From assembly GCF_007795095.1 (NCBI RefSeq), contig NZ_CP042218.1:1550001-1614000 (forward strand): DNA of 64,000 nucleotides, given 5' to 3'. The notes below the pieces were generated by a model. That model made no database searches and was not told the origin of the DNA. It saw only the letters and a program-made list of their open reading frames with translations. Of this stretch, positions 55,800-64,000 are shown piece by piece. How positions within the stretch are numbered: position 1 is the first letter of the stretch; each line of letters starts with the position of its first letter. This stretch comes from Luteimonas granuli. GTDB lineage: Bacteria; Pseudomonadota; Gammaproteobacteria; Xanthomonadales; Xanthomonadaceae. The translations under genes and the position numbers were made by a program.

Positions 55800-56264
55800 C
55801 TAAAGGGGGGCCGGCGGGACCAGGGGCTGGTCTTCGCGGGGGTGGTTCAGCACGAGCCAGTACAGGCCGACCTGCTTCACCGCCCACATGAACTGGCCGA
55901 AGTCCACCGGCTTGCGGATGTAGCTGTTCGCGCCCAGCGAGTAGCAGGCGTCGACGTCGAAGGGTTCCGCACTGGTGGTCATCACCACCACCGGCAGGCT
56001 GCGCGTGCGGCTTTCGGCGCGGATCGCCTGCAGCACCTCGCGGCCGTCCATGCGCGGCATGTTGAGGTCCAGCAGCACCAGCGACGGCTGGCCACCGTCT
56101 TCCTGGCCGGCATGCGCGCCGCGGCGGAACAGGTAGTCCAGCGCCTCGGCGCCGTTGCCGACGACATGCAGCGGGTTGGCGATCTTCGCTTCGGCAAGGG
56201 CGATGCGGGTGAGCTCGACGTCGTCCGGGTTGTCCTCGACCAGCAGGATCGGACGGGTGTTCAT
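55800..56264 (-). CDS. Rcp1-type response regulator
   Basis: 154 aa single receiver domain, no output domain. Acidic pair ED in LLVEDNPDDVELTR, phospho-acceptor Asp in LVLLDLNMPRMDG, then MTTSAEPFDV and IRKPVDF (Lys). The wording PDDVELTRIALAE and ANPLHVVGNGAEALDYLFRRG is that of regulators paired with phytochrome-like kinases. Start overlaps the kinase stop by 4 bp. Confidence 0.93.
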   Translation of the reverse strand: MNTRPILLVEDNPDDVELTRIALAEAKIANPLHVVGNGAEALDYLFRRGAHAGQEDGGQPSLVLLDLNMPRMDGREVLQAIRAESRTRSLPVVVMTTSAEPFDVDACYSLGANSYIRKPVDFGQFMWAVKQVGLYWLVLNHPREDQPLVPPAPL

Positions 56265-57079
56265 GACGGCGTGGAGCCTCCGGCCCGCGGCAGCCCGACG
56301 TGGAAGGTGCTGCCCCTGCCGGGCGCGGTGTCGACGCCGATGTCGCCGCCCAGGCGCACGACGATGCGCTGCGCGATCGCCAGGCCCAGCCCGTGGCCGC
56401 CGCCCTCCTCGGGGGCGTGCATGCGCTGGAAGGGTTCGAAGACCTGCCCGGCATGCCGCGGGTCGAAGCCGCTGCCCTGGTCGCGGACGTGGATGCGCAC
56501 GCGGTCGCCGACGGATTCCGCGGTCACCGAGATCCGCACCGGCCCGGTGCCGGCGGAGAACTTCCAGGCGTTGTGCAGAAGCTGGTCGAAGAGCAGCTTC
56601 AGCAGGCGCTCGTCCGCACGCACCTGGATGCCCTGCTGCACCTCGGCCTCCACCGGACGCGCGAGGTCGGCGTCGCGCAGCTCGGCCAGGGCCCAGTCGG
56701 CGAGCAGGCTGGCATCGACGTCGGCGATGTCGAGCGGGTCGTGCGCGGCCCGGGAGAGCGCCTGCAGCCCGTCGATCAGCGACGCCATGCGCGACGCCGC
56801 GGCGCGGATGCGGGCGAGGTGGTCGCGTCCGGAAGCGTCCAGCGCCTCGCCGGCGGTGGCCTCCAGCATGGCCGCGAAACCGTCGATGGCGCGCAGGGGC
56901 GCGCGCAGGTCGTGGGCGATGCCGTAGGACACGAGGGCCTGGTCCTTCAGCACGCGCGCCAGCTCGTCCTGGCAGGCGCGCAGGCGCGCGCCGGCTTCGC
57001 CCTCGTCGTCGGCGTGCGCGTCGGACGTCCGCGGGGACTGCCCGGAGGGCGACCAGGCCTGGGTGGGTTCCGGCATCAT
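56261..57079 (-). CDS. Sensorless histidine kinase
   Basis: 272 aa from ATG 57079; GTG at 57097 would add six residues. H-box YGIAHDLRAPLRAIDGF, N-box LLHNAWKFS, G boxes DQGSGFDP and GGGHGLGLAIAQRIV. It has no transmembrane helix and no PAS/GAF domain: only about 45 polar residues precede a short coiled coil and the H-box. It equals the C-terminal module of a bacteriophytochrome-type kinase. Translationally coupled to the receiver gene, so signal input must come from a partner protein. Confidence 0.9.
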   Translation of the reverse strand: MMPEPTQAWSPSGQSPRTSDAHADDEGEAGARLRACQDELARVLKDQALVSYGIAHDLRAPLRAIDGFAAMLEATAGEALDASGRDHLARIRAAASRMASLIDGLQALSRAAHDPLDIADVDASLLADWALAELRDADLARPVEAEVQQGIQVRADERLLKLLFDQLLHNAWKFSAGTGPVRISVTAESVGDRVRIHVRDQGSGFDPRHAGQVFEPFQRMHAPEEGGGHGLGLAIAQRIVVRLGGDIGVDTAPGRGSTFHVGLPRAGGSTPS

Positions 57080-57133
57080 CGCGGCACCGTACACCAACGA
57101 ACCGTGGTCGCGGCGTATAGGGTTGCCGAAGCT

Positions 57134-58249
57134 CTAGAACAGACAACCCTGCGGGGATTCCGGGCGCGGCGGGACGAAGCGGGAGCAGTCCAGCGGCGGC
57201 GGCCGGATGAACCCCAGCTGTCGGTGCGCGCGGGCGAAACGTGCGGCCAGCAGCTGCGCGAACGGCCCCTCGCCGCGCATCCGCGTACCGAAGGCGCTGT
57301 CGTAGTCGCGGCCGCCGCGCATCTGCGCCACCAGGCTCATGACATGCGCCGCCCGGCCGGGATAGTGCAGCGCGAGCCATTCACGCCAGATCTCCTTGAG
57401 TTCGTGCGGCAGGCGCAGCAGCACATAGGACGCGGTGCCGGCGCCCGCACCGCGGGCGGCCTCCAGGATCGCCTCCAGTTCGGAGTCGGTGATCGCCGGG
57501 ATCACCGGCGCCACCATCACGCCGACCGGCACGCCGGCCTCGTGCAGGCCGGCGATCGCCTTCAGGCGGGAATGCGGCGCCGAGGCCCGCGGTTCCATGC
57601 GCGCGGCCAGCCGGTTGTCCAGCGTGGTCACGGAGACCGCCACCTGCACCAGCCCCTGCGCCGCCATCGGCGCAAGCAGGTCGAGGTCGCGCAGCACCAG
57701 CGCGTTCTTGGTGATGAGGTGGACCGGATGCCGCGCCTCGGCCAGCACTTCGAGCAGTCCGCGGGTGATGCGGCGGCGGCGTTCGAGCGGCTGGTAGGCG
57801 TCGGTGTTCACGCCCAGGGCGATCGGCGCGCAGCGATAGGAGGGACGCGCCAGCTCGGCGCGCAGCAGTTCCACGGCGTTGGCCTTGGCGAACAGGCGGG
57901 TCTCGAAGTCCAGCCCCGGCGACAGGTCGAGATAGGCGTGGCTCGGGCGCGCGAAGCAGTAGACGCAGCCGTGCTCGCAGCCGCGATAGGGGTTGATCGA
58001 CTGGCTGAATCCGACGTCCGGCGACTGGTTGCGGCTGATGATGCTGCGCGCGCGCTCCTCGCTGACCACGGTGTCCGGGCCCGGCTCGATGGCCTCGCCG
58101 GTGGCGTCGCTGAAGTCGTGGCCCGAGCCCCAGCCGTCGTCGATGCGGGCGGCGCGGCGCTGTTCGAAGCGACCGGGCACGAACGAGGCCGCGCCGCGGC
58201 CCTTCCCCGGCCCCAGCACCGCCAGCCTGGTCTTGCCATCGTCGCGCAT
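57134..58249 (-). CDS. PA0069-family radical SAM protein
   Basis: 371 aa. The CEHGCVYC cluster (CxxxCxxC) binds the 4Fe-4S centre. N-terminal GRGAASFVPGRFEQ and INPYRGCEHGCVYCFARPSHAYLDLSPGLDF are typical of the SplB-like/PA0069 family, whose substrate is unknown. It ends CLF. The start at 58249 faces the cardiolipin synthase gene. Confidence 0.9.
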   Translation of the reverse strand: MRDDGKTRLAVLGPGKGRGAASFVPGRFEQRRAARIDDGWGSGHDFSDATGEAIEPGPDTVVSEERARSIISRNQSPDVGFSQSINPYRGCEHGCVYCFARPSHAYLDLSPGLDFETRLFAKANAVELLRAELARPSYRCAPIALGVNTDAYQPLERRRRITRGLLEVLAEARHPVHLITKNALVLRDLDLLAPMAAQGLVQVAVSVTTLDNRLAARMEPRASAPHSRLKAIAGLHEAGVPVGVMVAPVIPAITDSELEAILEAARGAGAGTASYVLLRLPHELKEIWREWLALHYPGRAAHVMSLVAQMRGGRDYDSAFGTRMRGEGPFAQLLAARFARAHRQLGFIRPPPLDCSRFVPPRPESPQGCLF

Positions 58250-58301
58250 CGGGCTAGCCTACGCCCACGGTGTCGCAGCGGCTGCGACGGGGGACGCGAA
58301 C

Positions 58302-59750
58302 CTGGACGCACTGCGCGACGCCTGGCAGGAACTGCTCTCCCTTCCCCACCTGGTGGCCTGGCTGGGCCTGGCCTGGGCGGTGTACATGGCGGTGCTGGGC
58401 GGCTGGATCGTGCTGCAGAAGCGCGAACCGGTGGCCACCCTGAGCTGGCTGCTCGGGCTGGCGCTGCTTCCCTATCTGGGCTTCCTCATCTACCACGTGT
58501 TCGGGCCGCAGCGGATCCACCGCCAGCGCCTGCGCCGGGCGCGCAGCCGCGAGCTGCTGCCGGCCGAGGGGGACCTCGGCGGAACCTTCCACGTCGACGC
58601 CGCCGAGCTCGCACGCCTGGGCGCGGCCACCACCGGACTGCCGCCCGCGAGCGCGAGCGACGTGCGCCTGCTGGTCGACGGCGGCGCGAAGTACGGCGCG
58701 CTGCTGGCCGACATCGCGGCGGCGGAACGGCACGTGCACCTGGAGTACTACATCTACGAGCCCGACCGGACCGGCACCGCCCTGCGCGATGCGCTGGTCG
58801 AGCGTGCGCGCGCCGGCGTGCAGGTCCGGCTGCTCCTCGACGCCATCGGCTCGGCGCGGGCGCGGCGCTTCTTCAGGCCCCTGCTGGATGCGGGGGGCGA
58901 GCTGGCCTGGTTCCATCCGATGCGCTTCGGCCGCATCTGGCGGCGACCGTGGGCCAACCTGCGCACGCACCGCAAGATCGTGGTCATCGACGGTCGCGTG
59001 GCCTACACCGGCGGCATGAACATCACCGACGAACAGGACGAGCGCCTGGGGGATTCCGCCTACCGCGACCTGCACCTGCGGCTGGAGGGCCAGGTGGTGC
59101 GGTCCCTGCAGCTGGTGTTCTGCGAGGACTGGGCCTACGCCACCGGCGACCGCGGCTTCCTCGCCGCCGTCGCCCGCGAGACGCCGCGCGAGGCCGCCCC
59201 CGGTCCGGTGCGCGCGCAGGTCCTGGTGTCCGGGCCGGACTCGCCCTGGGAGGCCATTCATCGCCTGCACGTGTCGGCGATCCAGGCGGCGAAGACCCGG
59301 GTGTGGATGACCACGCCCTACTTCGTTCCCGGCGAGGCGGCGATGATGGCGCTGACCTCGGCCGCGCTCGCCGGCCTCGACGTGCGCCTGCTGGTGCCGC
59401 GCGAGAGCGACTCGACGCTGGTGACCCTGGCCGCGCGCTCGTACTTCGGGCCGCTGCTGCTGGCGGGCGTGAGGATCCACGAGTACGGCCCGCGCATGCT
59501 GCACAGCAAATCGCTGCTCGTGGACGACGCGCTGGTGGTGGTGGGCAGTGCCAACTTCGACCATCGCAGCTTCCGCCTCAACTTCGAGGTCTCGGTGCTG
59601 TTCGACGATCCCGGCATCGCGGCGGAGCTTTCGGCCCTGTTCGAAGGCGAGCTCGCGCATGCGCCGCGGGTGCACCGCGGGCGCCCCCGGCCGCTGCTGC
59701 GCGCACGCCTGCCCGAAGCGCTGGCGCGGCTGATGTCGCCGCTGCTCTAG
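58302..59750 (+). CDS. cls: Cardiolipin synthase (PLD superfamily)
   Basis: About 480 aa. Two N-terminal membrane helices (WLGLAWAVYMAVLGGWIVL and TLSWLLGLALLPYLGFLIYHVFG), then two HKD motifs: HRKIVVIDG near the middle and HSKSLLVDD near the C-terminus, each followed by the G-N/F-D signature. It joins phosphatidylglycerol molecules into cardiolipin. The start is unsettled: there is no ATG in frame near the expected site. CTG 58302 has GGGGGA 9 bases upstream; GTG 58353 is the conservative alternative but would clip the first segment. Confidence 0.88.
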   Translation: MDALRDAWQELLSLPHLVAWLGLAWAVYMAVLGGWIVLQKREPVATLSWLLGLALLPYLGFLIYHVFGPQRIHRQRLRRARSRELLPAEGDLGGTFHVDAAELARLGAATTGLPPASASDVRLLVDGGAKYGALLADIAAAERHVHLEYYIYEPDRTGTALRDALVERARAGVQVRLLLDAIGSARARRFFRPLLDAGGELAWFHPMRFGRIWRRPWANLRTHRKIVVIDGRVAYTGGMNITDEQDERLGDSAYRDLHLRLEGQVVRSLQLVFCEDWAYATGDRGFLAAVARETPREAAPGPVRAQVLVSGPDSPWEAIHRLHVSAIQAAKTRVWMTTPYFVPGEAAMMALTSAALAGLDVRLLVPRESDSTLVTLAARSYFGPLLLAGVRIHEYGPRMLHSKSLLVDDALVVVGSANFDHRSFRLNFEVSVLFDDPGIAAELSALFEGELAHAPRVHRGRPRPLLRARLPEALARLMSPLL

Positions 59751-59851
59751 CAGGACCGCGACCGGCGGCGCGCCGCGGCCGCCGGGCGGCGACGCCGGTC
59801 GCGGCCGGCAGCGGCTAGACTTCGCTGCGAGTCCCTGCCGAGGCGCGCACG

Positions 59852-60118
59852 ATGTCCTGGGTGTTCCTGCTGCTCGCGCTGGCCGCCTTCGCGGTGGCGC
59901 TCAATACATCGTCCGTCGCGCTTGCGGTGGTCTGCCTGCTGGTCGCGCTCGCGGCCACGGTGGCCTGGGTCCTCGGGCTGCTGGCGCAGCGCGTCGGCAG
60001 CCTGGCGCGCGACGACAGCGCGATGCTCGATCCGGCCGAACTCCGCCGGCTGCGCGAGCAGGCCGAGGCGCGCCGCGCGGCGGCAGAAGCCGCCGGCGCG
60101 GAGCCGCCCCAGGCCTGA
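59852..60118 (+). CDS. Small membrane protein with coiled-coil tail, unknown
   Basis: 88 aa. Two hydrophobic helices (VFLLLALAAFAVAL and VALAVVCLLVALAATVAWVLGLLA), then a charged helical tail (ELRRLREQAEARRAAAEAAG). Not recognised; it might be an accessory of the cls locus. GTGCGCACG precedes the ATG without a strong RBS. Confidence 0.55.
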   Translation: MSWVFLLLALAAFAVALNTSSVALAVVCLLVALAATVAWVLGLLAQRVGSLARDDSAMLDPAELRRLREQAEARRAAAEAAGAEPPQA

Positions 60119-60181
60119 ATCCGCGACGTGATCGCGGCGTCGCATGCGCGACGCCGTGCCGGCGGCGTTATCCTGCCCTGC

Positions 60182-60922
60182 ATGACCCGCCTCAGCGTCA
60201 ATCTCAACAAGATCGCCCTGCTGCGCAACTCGCGTGGCGGCAGCGAGCCCGACGTGCTCCGCGCCGCCCGCACCTGCCTCGATGCCGGCGCGCACGGCCT
60301 CACCCTGCATCCCCGCCCCGACGCGCGCCACGCCCGCGCCGACGATGTCATGGCGCTGGCCGCGCTGGCATCCGGACGCGACGTCGAACTCAACCTCGAG
60401 GGCAATCCTTTCGCCGCGCCGCGGCCGGGCTATCCCGGTTTCATCGCGCTCTGCCGCGAGGCGCGTCCGGCGCAGGCGACGCTGGTTCCCGACGACGACG
60501 GCCAGATCACCTCCGACCACGGCTTCGACTTCGCGCGCGACGGCGCCCGGCTCGCACCCGTGGTGGCGCAGCTGCGTGCCCTCGGCTGCAGGGTCAGCCT
60601 GTTCGCCGATGCCGGGAGCGCGGTCGAGGCCGCCGCCGCCACCGGCGCGGATCGCATCGAGATCTACACGGGGCCCTTCGCCGACGCGCACGCCGAAGGC
60701 GATGCGTCCGCCGCGCTCGCGGCCTGCGCCGACACCGCCCGGCGCGCGCGCGCCGCCGGCCTGGGCGTGAATGCGGGACACGACCTCAGCCAGTCCAACC
60801 TGCGCGACTTCCTGGCCGCGGTCCCGGAAGTCGAGGAAGTCTCCATCGGCCACGCCCTGGTCGGCGAAGCCCTTTACGAAGGCCTTTCGACGACGATCAG
60901 GCGCTACCTCGAGCTTCTGTAG
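60182..60922 (+). CDS. pdxJ: Pyridoxine 5'-phosphate synthase PdxJ
   Basis: 246 aa from ATG 60182. Condenses 3-amino-1-hydroxyacetone phosphate with deoxyxylulose 5-phosphate in vitamin B6 synthesis. TIM barrel: [73 protein letters not shown] and [14 protein letters not shown]. The invariant HPRPD and NAGHDL segments are intact. Confidence 0.96.
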   Translation: MTRLSVNLNKIALLRNSRGGSEPDVLRAARTCLDAGAHGLTLHPRPDARHARADDVMALAALASGRDVELNLEGNPFAAPRPGYPGFIALCREARPAQATLVPDDDGQITSDHGFDFARDGARLAPVVAQLRALGCRVSLFADAGSAVEAAAATGADRIEIYTGPFADAHAEGDASAALAACADTARRARAAGLGVNAGHDLSQSNLRDFLAAVPEVEEVSIGHALVGEALYEGLSTTIRRYLELL

Positions 60923-60926
60923 CCGC

Positions 60927-60951
60927 CCTTTTCCGTAGCGAACGGAAAAGG
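60927..60951 (+). terminator. Hairpin after pdxJ
   Basis: A 10-bp perfect stem, CCTTTTCCGT / ACGGAAAAGG, around the loop AGCGA, 4 bases after the pdxJ stop. The following bases have only two T, so it may be a processing or weak termination hairpin. Confidence 0.5.
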
Positions 60952-61032
60952 TTGGTCTCCAGGCCCAGGGGTGATGGCGGGCAGTGGGCGCGGTTGTCGT
61001 GCCAGGAAGAGCGAGGAAGAGCCAGGAGCAGC

Positions 61033-61581
61033 TTCATTGGGGCCCGCGCAGCCCGTCCCGCGGCACAGGAGCGGCTCCGTTGTGGTCCGCGCAGCCCGTC
61101 CCGCCGCACAGGAGCGGCTCCGTTGTGGTCCGCGCAGCCCGTCCCGCGCACAGGGGGTGTGCTCCCCCGGCCGTCTCCGCGTCCTGCTCCCATCGGCCGG
61201 CCGCCGGCCATCCATGGCCGGCTGTCCGCACACCCCCTGTGCGCGGGACGGGCTCCGGCGTTCTCCGGCTTCGGGAGGGAAGATCAAGAGCGGTCACGGC
61301 CTGCCCGGCTGCTCCCGGTGATGCCCCCCTTTTCGACATCGACGTCGACCTTCTTCCCGACCTCGACCAGAGGTCGTGCCCGCCGCGGATGCAGGGGGGA
61401 TGCCCAGAGCCGGCCATGGATGGCCGGCGGCCGGATCTGGCAGCAGGACGCGGAGAATCCGGCTGGGCATCCCCCCCTGCGTCCGTGGCGGGCGGCCCGG
61501 ACTCCAGCGGAGCGCCCCTGGCGGGCGGCCCGGACTCCAGCGGAGCGCCCCTGGCGGCCGACCCGGACTCGAACGGAGGCG
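61033..61581. repeat. Composite palindromic element, copy 2, with tandem expansions
   Basis: Second copy of the element at 31485-31885, in the 779-bp gap 60923-61701 between convergent pdxJ and exbD. Half A arms are 61138-61162 and 61228-61252 (perfect 25 bp, same sequence as copy 1). Half B arms are 61377-61402 and about 61468-61494. On the left, three 43-bp units start at 61041, 61084 and 61127; on the right, three 33-bp units start at 61487, 61520 and 61553. Copy 1 has one unit on each side. No gene can be supported in this gap. Confidence 0.85.
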
Positions 61582-61605
61582 TCCCCTCGATCGGGAGAAG
61601 AACCC

Positions 61606-61635
61606 AAAAAAAGCGCCGCCCTTGTGGGGCGGCGC
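61606..61635 (-). terminator. Intrinsic terminator of the tonB-exbB-exbD-exbD operon
   Basis: On the - strand a 9-bp stem (GCGCCGCCC / GGGCGGCGC, 5-base loop) is followed by seven T. It lies about 67 bases after the last exbD stop. It is the only classical rho-independent terminator I could see in the window. Confidence 0.92.
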
Positions 61636-61701
61636 AAGAAAGCAAGCGTGTTGTTGTCCCGTGGCGCGCTGCAGGCGACGCCGCGGGCGGTTCTTCCTGG
61701 A

Positions 61702-62115
61702 TCAGTTGCGGACGAAGCCGATCTTCATCATCTGCGCGTTCTTGGCCTCGGCAAGCACCTTGGCCAGGACGCCGTAATCGGCCTCGGCATTGACGTCGAT
61801 CTGCAGCGTCGGCTGGTTGCCCGGATCGCGCTGCACCTCGGTCTCCATCATGTTGCGGAGCGCCGAGATCGGTGCCGGGCTGTCGTTCCAGAAGATCTGG
61901 CCCGAGCCGTCGATCCGGAGCTTGATCGGCTCCGGCGGTTCGACCGGGTTCTCCGGGCGGCTGAGCGAACGCTGCGGGAGATCGATGTCGATCGGGTACG
62001 ACAGCTGCGGTGCGGTAACCATGAAGATGATGAGCAGGACCAGCATCACGTCGCAGAGCGGAATGATGTTGATCTCGGCCATCGGCCCTTCGCCGGAACC
62101 TGAAGAAAAAGCCAT
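61702..62115 (-). CDS. exbD: ExbD-family energy transducer, second copy
   Basis: 137 aa. One N-terminal membrane helix ([16 protein letters not shown]) with the conserved proton-channel Asp in PLCDVMLV, then a periplasmic domain ([19 protein letters not shown]). With ExbB it drives TonB using the proton-motive force. 15 bp after the first exbD; both copies share the [13 protein letters not shown] / NATINIVPLVD start style. It ends the operon. Confidence 0.94.
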   Translation of the reverse strand: MAFSSGSGEGPMAEINIIPLCDVMLVLLIIFMVTAPQLSYPIDIDLPQRSLSRPENPVEPPEPIKLRIDGSGQIFWNDSPAPISALRNMMETEVQRDPGNQPTLQIDVNAEADYGVLAKVLAEAKNAQMMKIGFVRN

Positions 62116-62130
62116 GGTACGAACTCCGGG

Positions 62131-62556
<426 letters not shown>

Positions 62557-62588
62557 GTCGGTTCTCCCTAGGACCTGACCTTACCGAC

Positions 62589-63335
62589 TCAGCGCTTCTG
62601 CTCGCCGACGCGCGAGCCGGTGGCGAAGAAGTCGTGCAGGTCGTGGGCGAAGGTGTCGAGCATGTTGTTCACGCCGCGGTTCAGGCGGACGAAGAAGTTG
62701 TAGCCGAGCACCGCCGGGATCGCGACGCCGAGGCCGATCGCGGTCATGATCAGCGCCTCGCCCACCGGGCCGGCAACCGCGCCGATGTCCGCCTGGCCGC
62801 TGGCACCGATGCGGATCAGCGCACGGTAGATGCCCCACACGGTACCGAGCAGGCCGACGAACGGCGCGGTCGAGCCGACGGTGGCGAGCACGGTCAGGCC
62901 GGCCTCGAGCTTCAGCGACTCGCGGGTCACGCCCTGGCGCAGGGCGCGGTCGACGAACTCGGAGCGGTTGAGCGACTCAACCAGGCGCGAACCCTCGTGG
63001 CGCTGGTGGTGCGCGGCGGCCTGGGCGGCGTCGAGCGCGACCTTGGAGAAGGGCTCGCTGCGCGACTCCTCTTCCATGGCGCGGATCGCGTCCTGCGCGT
63101 TCTGGGTTTCCCAGAACGTGCTGATCACGCGGTCCGAGCTGCCGCGCAGGCGGGCGTGCTTGATGGCATTGAAGATGATCCAGTAGATCGACATGGCCGA
63201 CATGACCAGGAGGGTGATGAGCACCACCCAACCGACCGCGTCCATGTGTTGGACCATGTCCGCGAAGCCCATCTGCTGGAGCGCAGCGGCGTTGCTGCCT
63301 CCGGCGGCGGGGACGTTAGTGGTTTCCTGCAGCAT
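62589..63335 (-). CDS. exbB: ExbB, TonB complex channel protein
   Basis: 248 aa MotA/TolQ/ExbB family. Three membrane segments (VGWVVLITLLVMSAMSIYWIIF, TVLATVGSTAPFVGLLGTVWGIYRAL, VGEALIMTAIGLGVAIPAVLGYNFF) with the family motifs PFVGLLGTVWG and EALIMTAIGLGVAIPA. Forms the pentameric channel around ExbD. It lies between tonB and exbD. Confidence 0.96.
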   Translation of the reverse strand: MLQETTNVPAAGGSNAAALQQMGFADMVQHMDAVGWVVLITLLVMSAMSIYWIIFNAIKHARLRGSSDRVISTFWETQNAQDAIRAMEEESRSEPFSKVALDAAQAAAHHQRHEGSRLVESLNRSEFVDRALRQGVTRESLKLEAGLTVLATVGSTAPFVGLLGTVWGIYRALIRIGASGQADIGAVAGPVGEALIMTAIGLGVAIPAVLGYNFFVRLNRGVNNMLDTFAHDLHDFFATGSRVGEQKR

Positions 63336-63410
63336 GACGCTTACCTTCTAGATGTTGTGGTGTTGGAAAAAGGGTGGAGCGGGCACAGCGGGTGTTGCAT
63401 GGGGTGCGGT

Positions 63411-63428
63411 GGCGCGCCATGGCGCGCC
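63411..63428. promoter_or_regulatory. Perfect 18-bp palindrome between tonB and exbB
   Basis: GGCGCGCCATGGCGCGCC lies 7 bases beyond the tonB stop in the 99-bp gap before exbB. It could form a hairpin that lowers exbB expression relative to tonB, or act as a protein site. The reading is from sequence symmetry only. Confidence 0.5.
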
Positions 63429-63434
63429 GCCGTG

Positions 63435-64000
63435 TCAGAGGACGAAGTCGACCGGGACGCGGACGCGGCCGGCGACTGCGACGCCGTCGCGGATCTCCGG
63501 GTTGAAGCGCCAGCGGCGCGCGGCGTCGATGGCGGCGCGGTCGAGGTCGCGGTTGCGGCTCGAACGCTCGACGGACACATTGGTCACGTTGCCGTTCGGG
63601 TCGACGTCGATCACCAGGATCACCTGCCCGGTGATGCCCGCGCGCAGGGCTGCCGGCGGGTACTTCGGCGGGTTCATGCTGCGCGAGGACGGGTCGACGC
63701 TGGCGCCGATGTTGGGCGTCGGAGCCGGCGGGGCCGGGGGCGCCGGCGGCGGGGCCGGGGTGTCCATCGGCGAGGGCTCGTCGAAGACCACCGGCGGCTC
63801 TTCCGGCGGCGGCGGCAGCGGCGACGGCTGCGGCGGCACCAGCTCGCGGATCGGCTGGGGCTCCGGCGGCTTCGGCGGCGGCGGCGGCGGCGGCGGGGGT
63901 GGCGGCGGCGGTTCGATGATCACCACGCGGGTGACCTGCTCTTCCTCCTGTGCGGCGCCGGGCGGATTGACCGGGGCCAGCAGGAGCAGGACGGCGGCGG
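63435..64000 (-). CDS. tonB: TonB, 5' end outside window
   Basis: Energy-transducing TonB. At the right edge the frame is open and reads LLLLAPVNPPGAAQ, presumably the end of the membrane anchor. A Pro-rich periplasmic linker follows (a run of 13 Pro, then KPPEPQPIRELVPP and PAPPAPPAPTPN). The C-terminal domain has PPKYPPAALRAGITGQVILVIDV, VERSSRNRDLDRAAIDAARRWRF and ends VPVDFVL. Drives the TonB-dependent receptors. The start codon is outside the window. Confidence 0.93.
   Translation of the reverse strand, partial: AAVLLLLAPVNPPGAAQEEEQVTRVVIIEPPPPPPPPPPPPPKPPEPQPIRELVPPQPSPLPPPPEEPPVVFDEPSPMDTPAPPPAPPAPPAPTPNIGASVDPSSRSMNPPKYPPAALRAGITGQVILVIDVDPNGNVTNVSVERSSRNRDLDRAAIDAARRWRFNPEIRDGVAVAGRVRVPVDFVL

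Noticed and set aside
56300-59818. Long + strand frame across the kinase, radical SAM and cls genes
   Set aside because: It crosses three well-supported genes and encodes low-complexity sequence; it is open only because of high GC.
61034-61645. Open frames in the composite palindromes (both strands, also 31240-31880)
   Set aside because: They merely translate the inverted and tandem repeats; the same peptide pieces appear from both strands and both loci, and no start site is credible.

Overview
The window is GC-rich (visibly around 70 %) and looks like the chromosome of a xanthomonad relative of the Luteimonas / Lysobacter / Pseudoxanthomonas kind. Pointers are the Mla operon ending in mlaA, the tonB-exbB-exbD-exbD operon, phhA divergent from an Lrp-type gene, dispersed REP-like hairpins, and the many non-ATG or 4-bp-overlapping starts. 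The genus is an inference from gene content and style; no rRNA gene is present to confirm it.

Layout. 1-13 kb: the end of a cytochrome P450 gene overlapping a TonB-like anchored protein, a secreted amidohydrolase, an arsenic cluster (arsH divergent from arsR-arsC-arsB), a lipoprotein M3 peptidase, a VOC protein, an oxidoreductase, RtcB RNA ligase, and an ArsR-type/SRPBCC gene pair. 13-25 kb: recC-recB-recD preceded by an unknown gene and an HD-type gene, with a lower-GC two-TM coiled-coil gene beyond recD. 25-37 kb: mlaF-E-D-C-B-A, rmuC, a DUF488 gene, rlmI-type methyltransferase, rhomboid protease, serine hydrolase and M28 peptidase.

37-49.4 kb is the most notable region: a chromosomal integron. 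A complete integron integrase gene (intI, 48291-49367, + strand) faces away from a long run of small genes that all lie on the - strand. They are separated by 59-be/attC-like imperfect palindromes. The three attC sites next to intI have canonical GTTRRRY cores. Most distal sites carry GTCAGRY instead, and several are shortened or decayed. In most cassettes the stop codon lies inside the attC core site itself (TAA in GCCTAAC, TGA in GCCTGAC). Cassettes encode VOC proteins, GFA-domain proteins (one fused to the C-terminal part of a trypsin-like protease), a YCII-like protein, a MazG-like pyrophosphohydrolase, lipoproteins and small membrane proteins. An IS21-family element (38747-40694) has split a distal membrane-protein gene. 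Removing it with one copy of its 4-bp target duplication restores the reading frame exactly.

49.4-64 kb is chromosomal again: Lrp-type regulator and phenylalanine hydroxylase, a TonB-dependent receptor and a DUF4010/MgtC-like membrane protein that each carry one frameshift in a C/G homopolymer, fructose-bisphosphatase, a sensorless histidine kinase with its response regulator, a radical SAM protein, cardiolipin synthase, pdxJ, and the exbD-exbD-exbB-tonB operon running off the right edge.

Two roughly 400-550 bp composite palindromic elements (31.5 kb and 61.0 kb) share nearly identical nested inverted repeats. Both occupy gaps between convergent genes. They are the main non-coding puzzle outside the integron.
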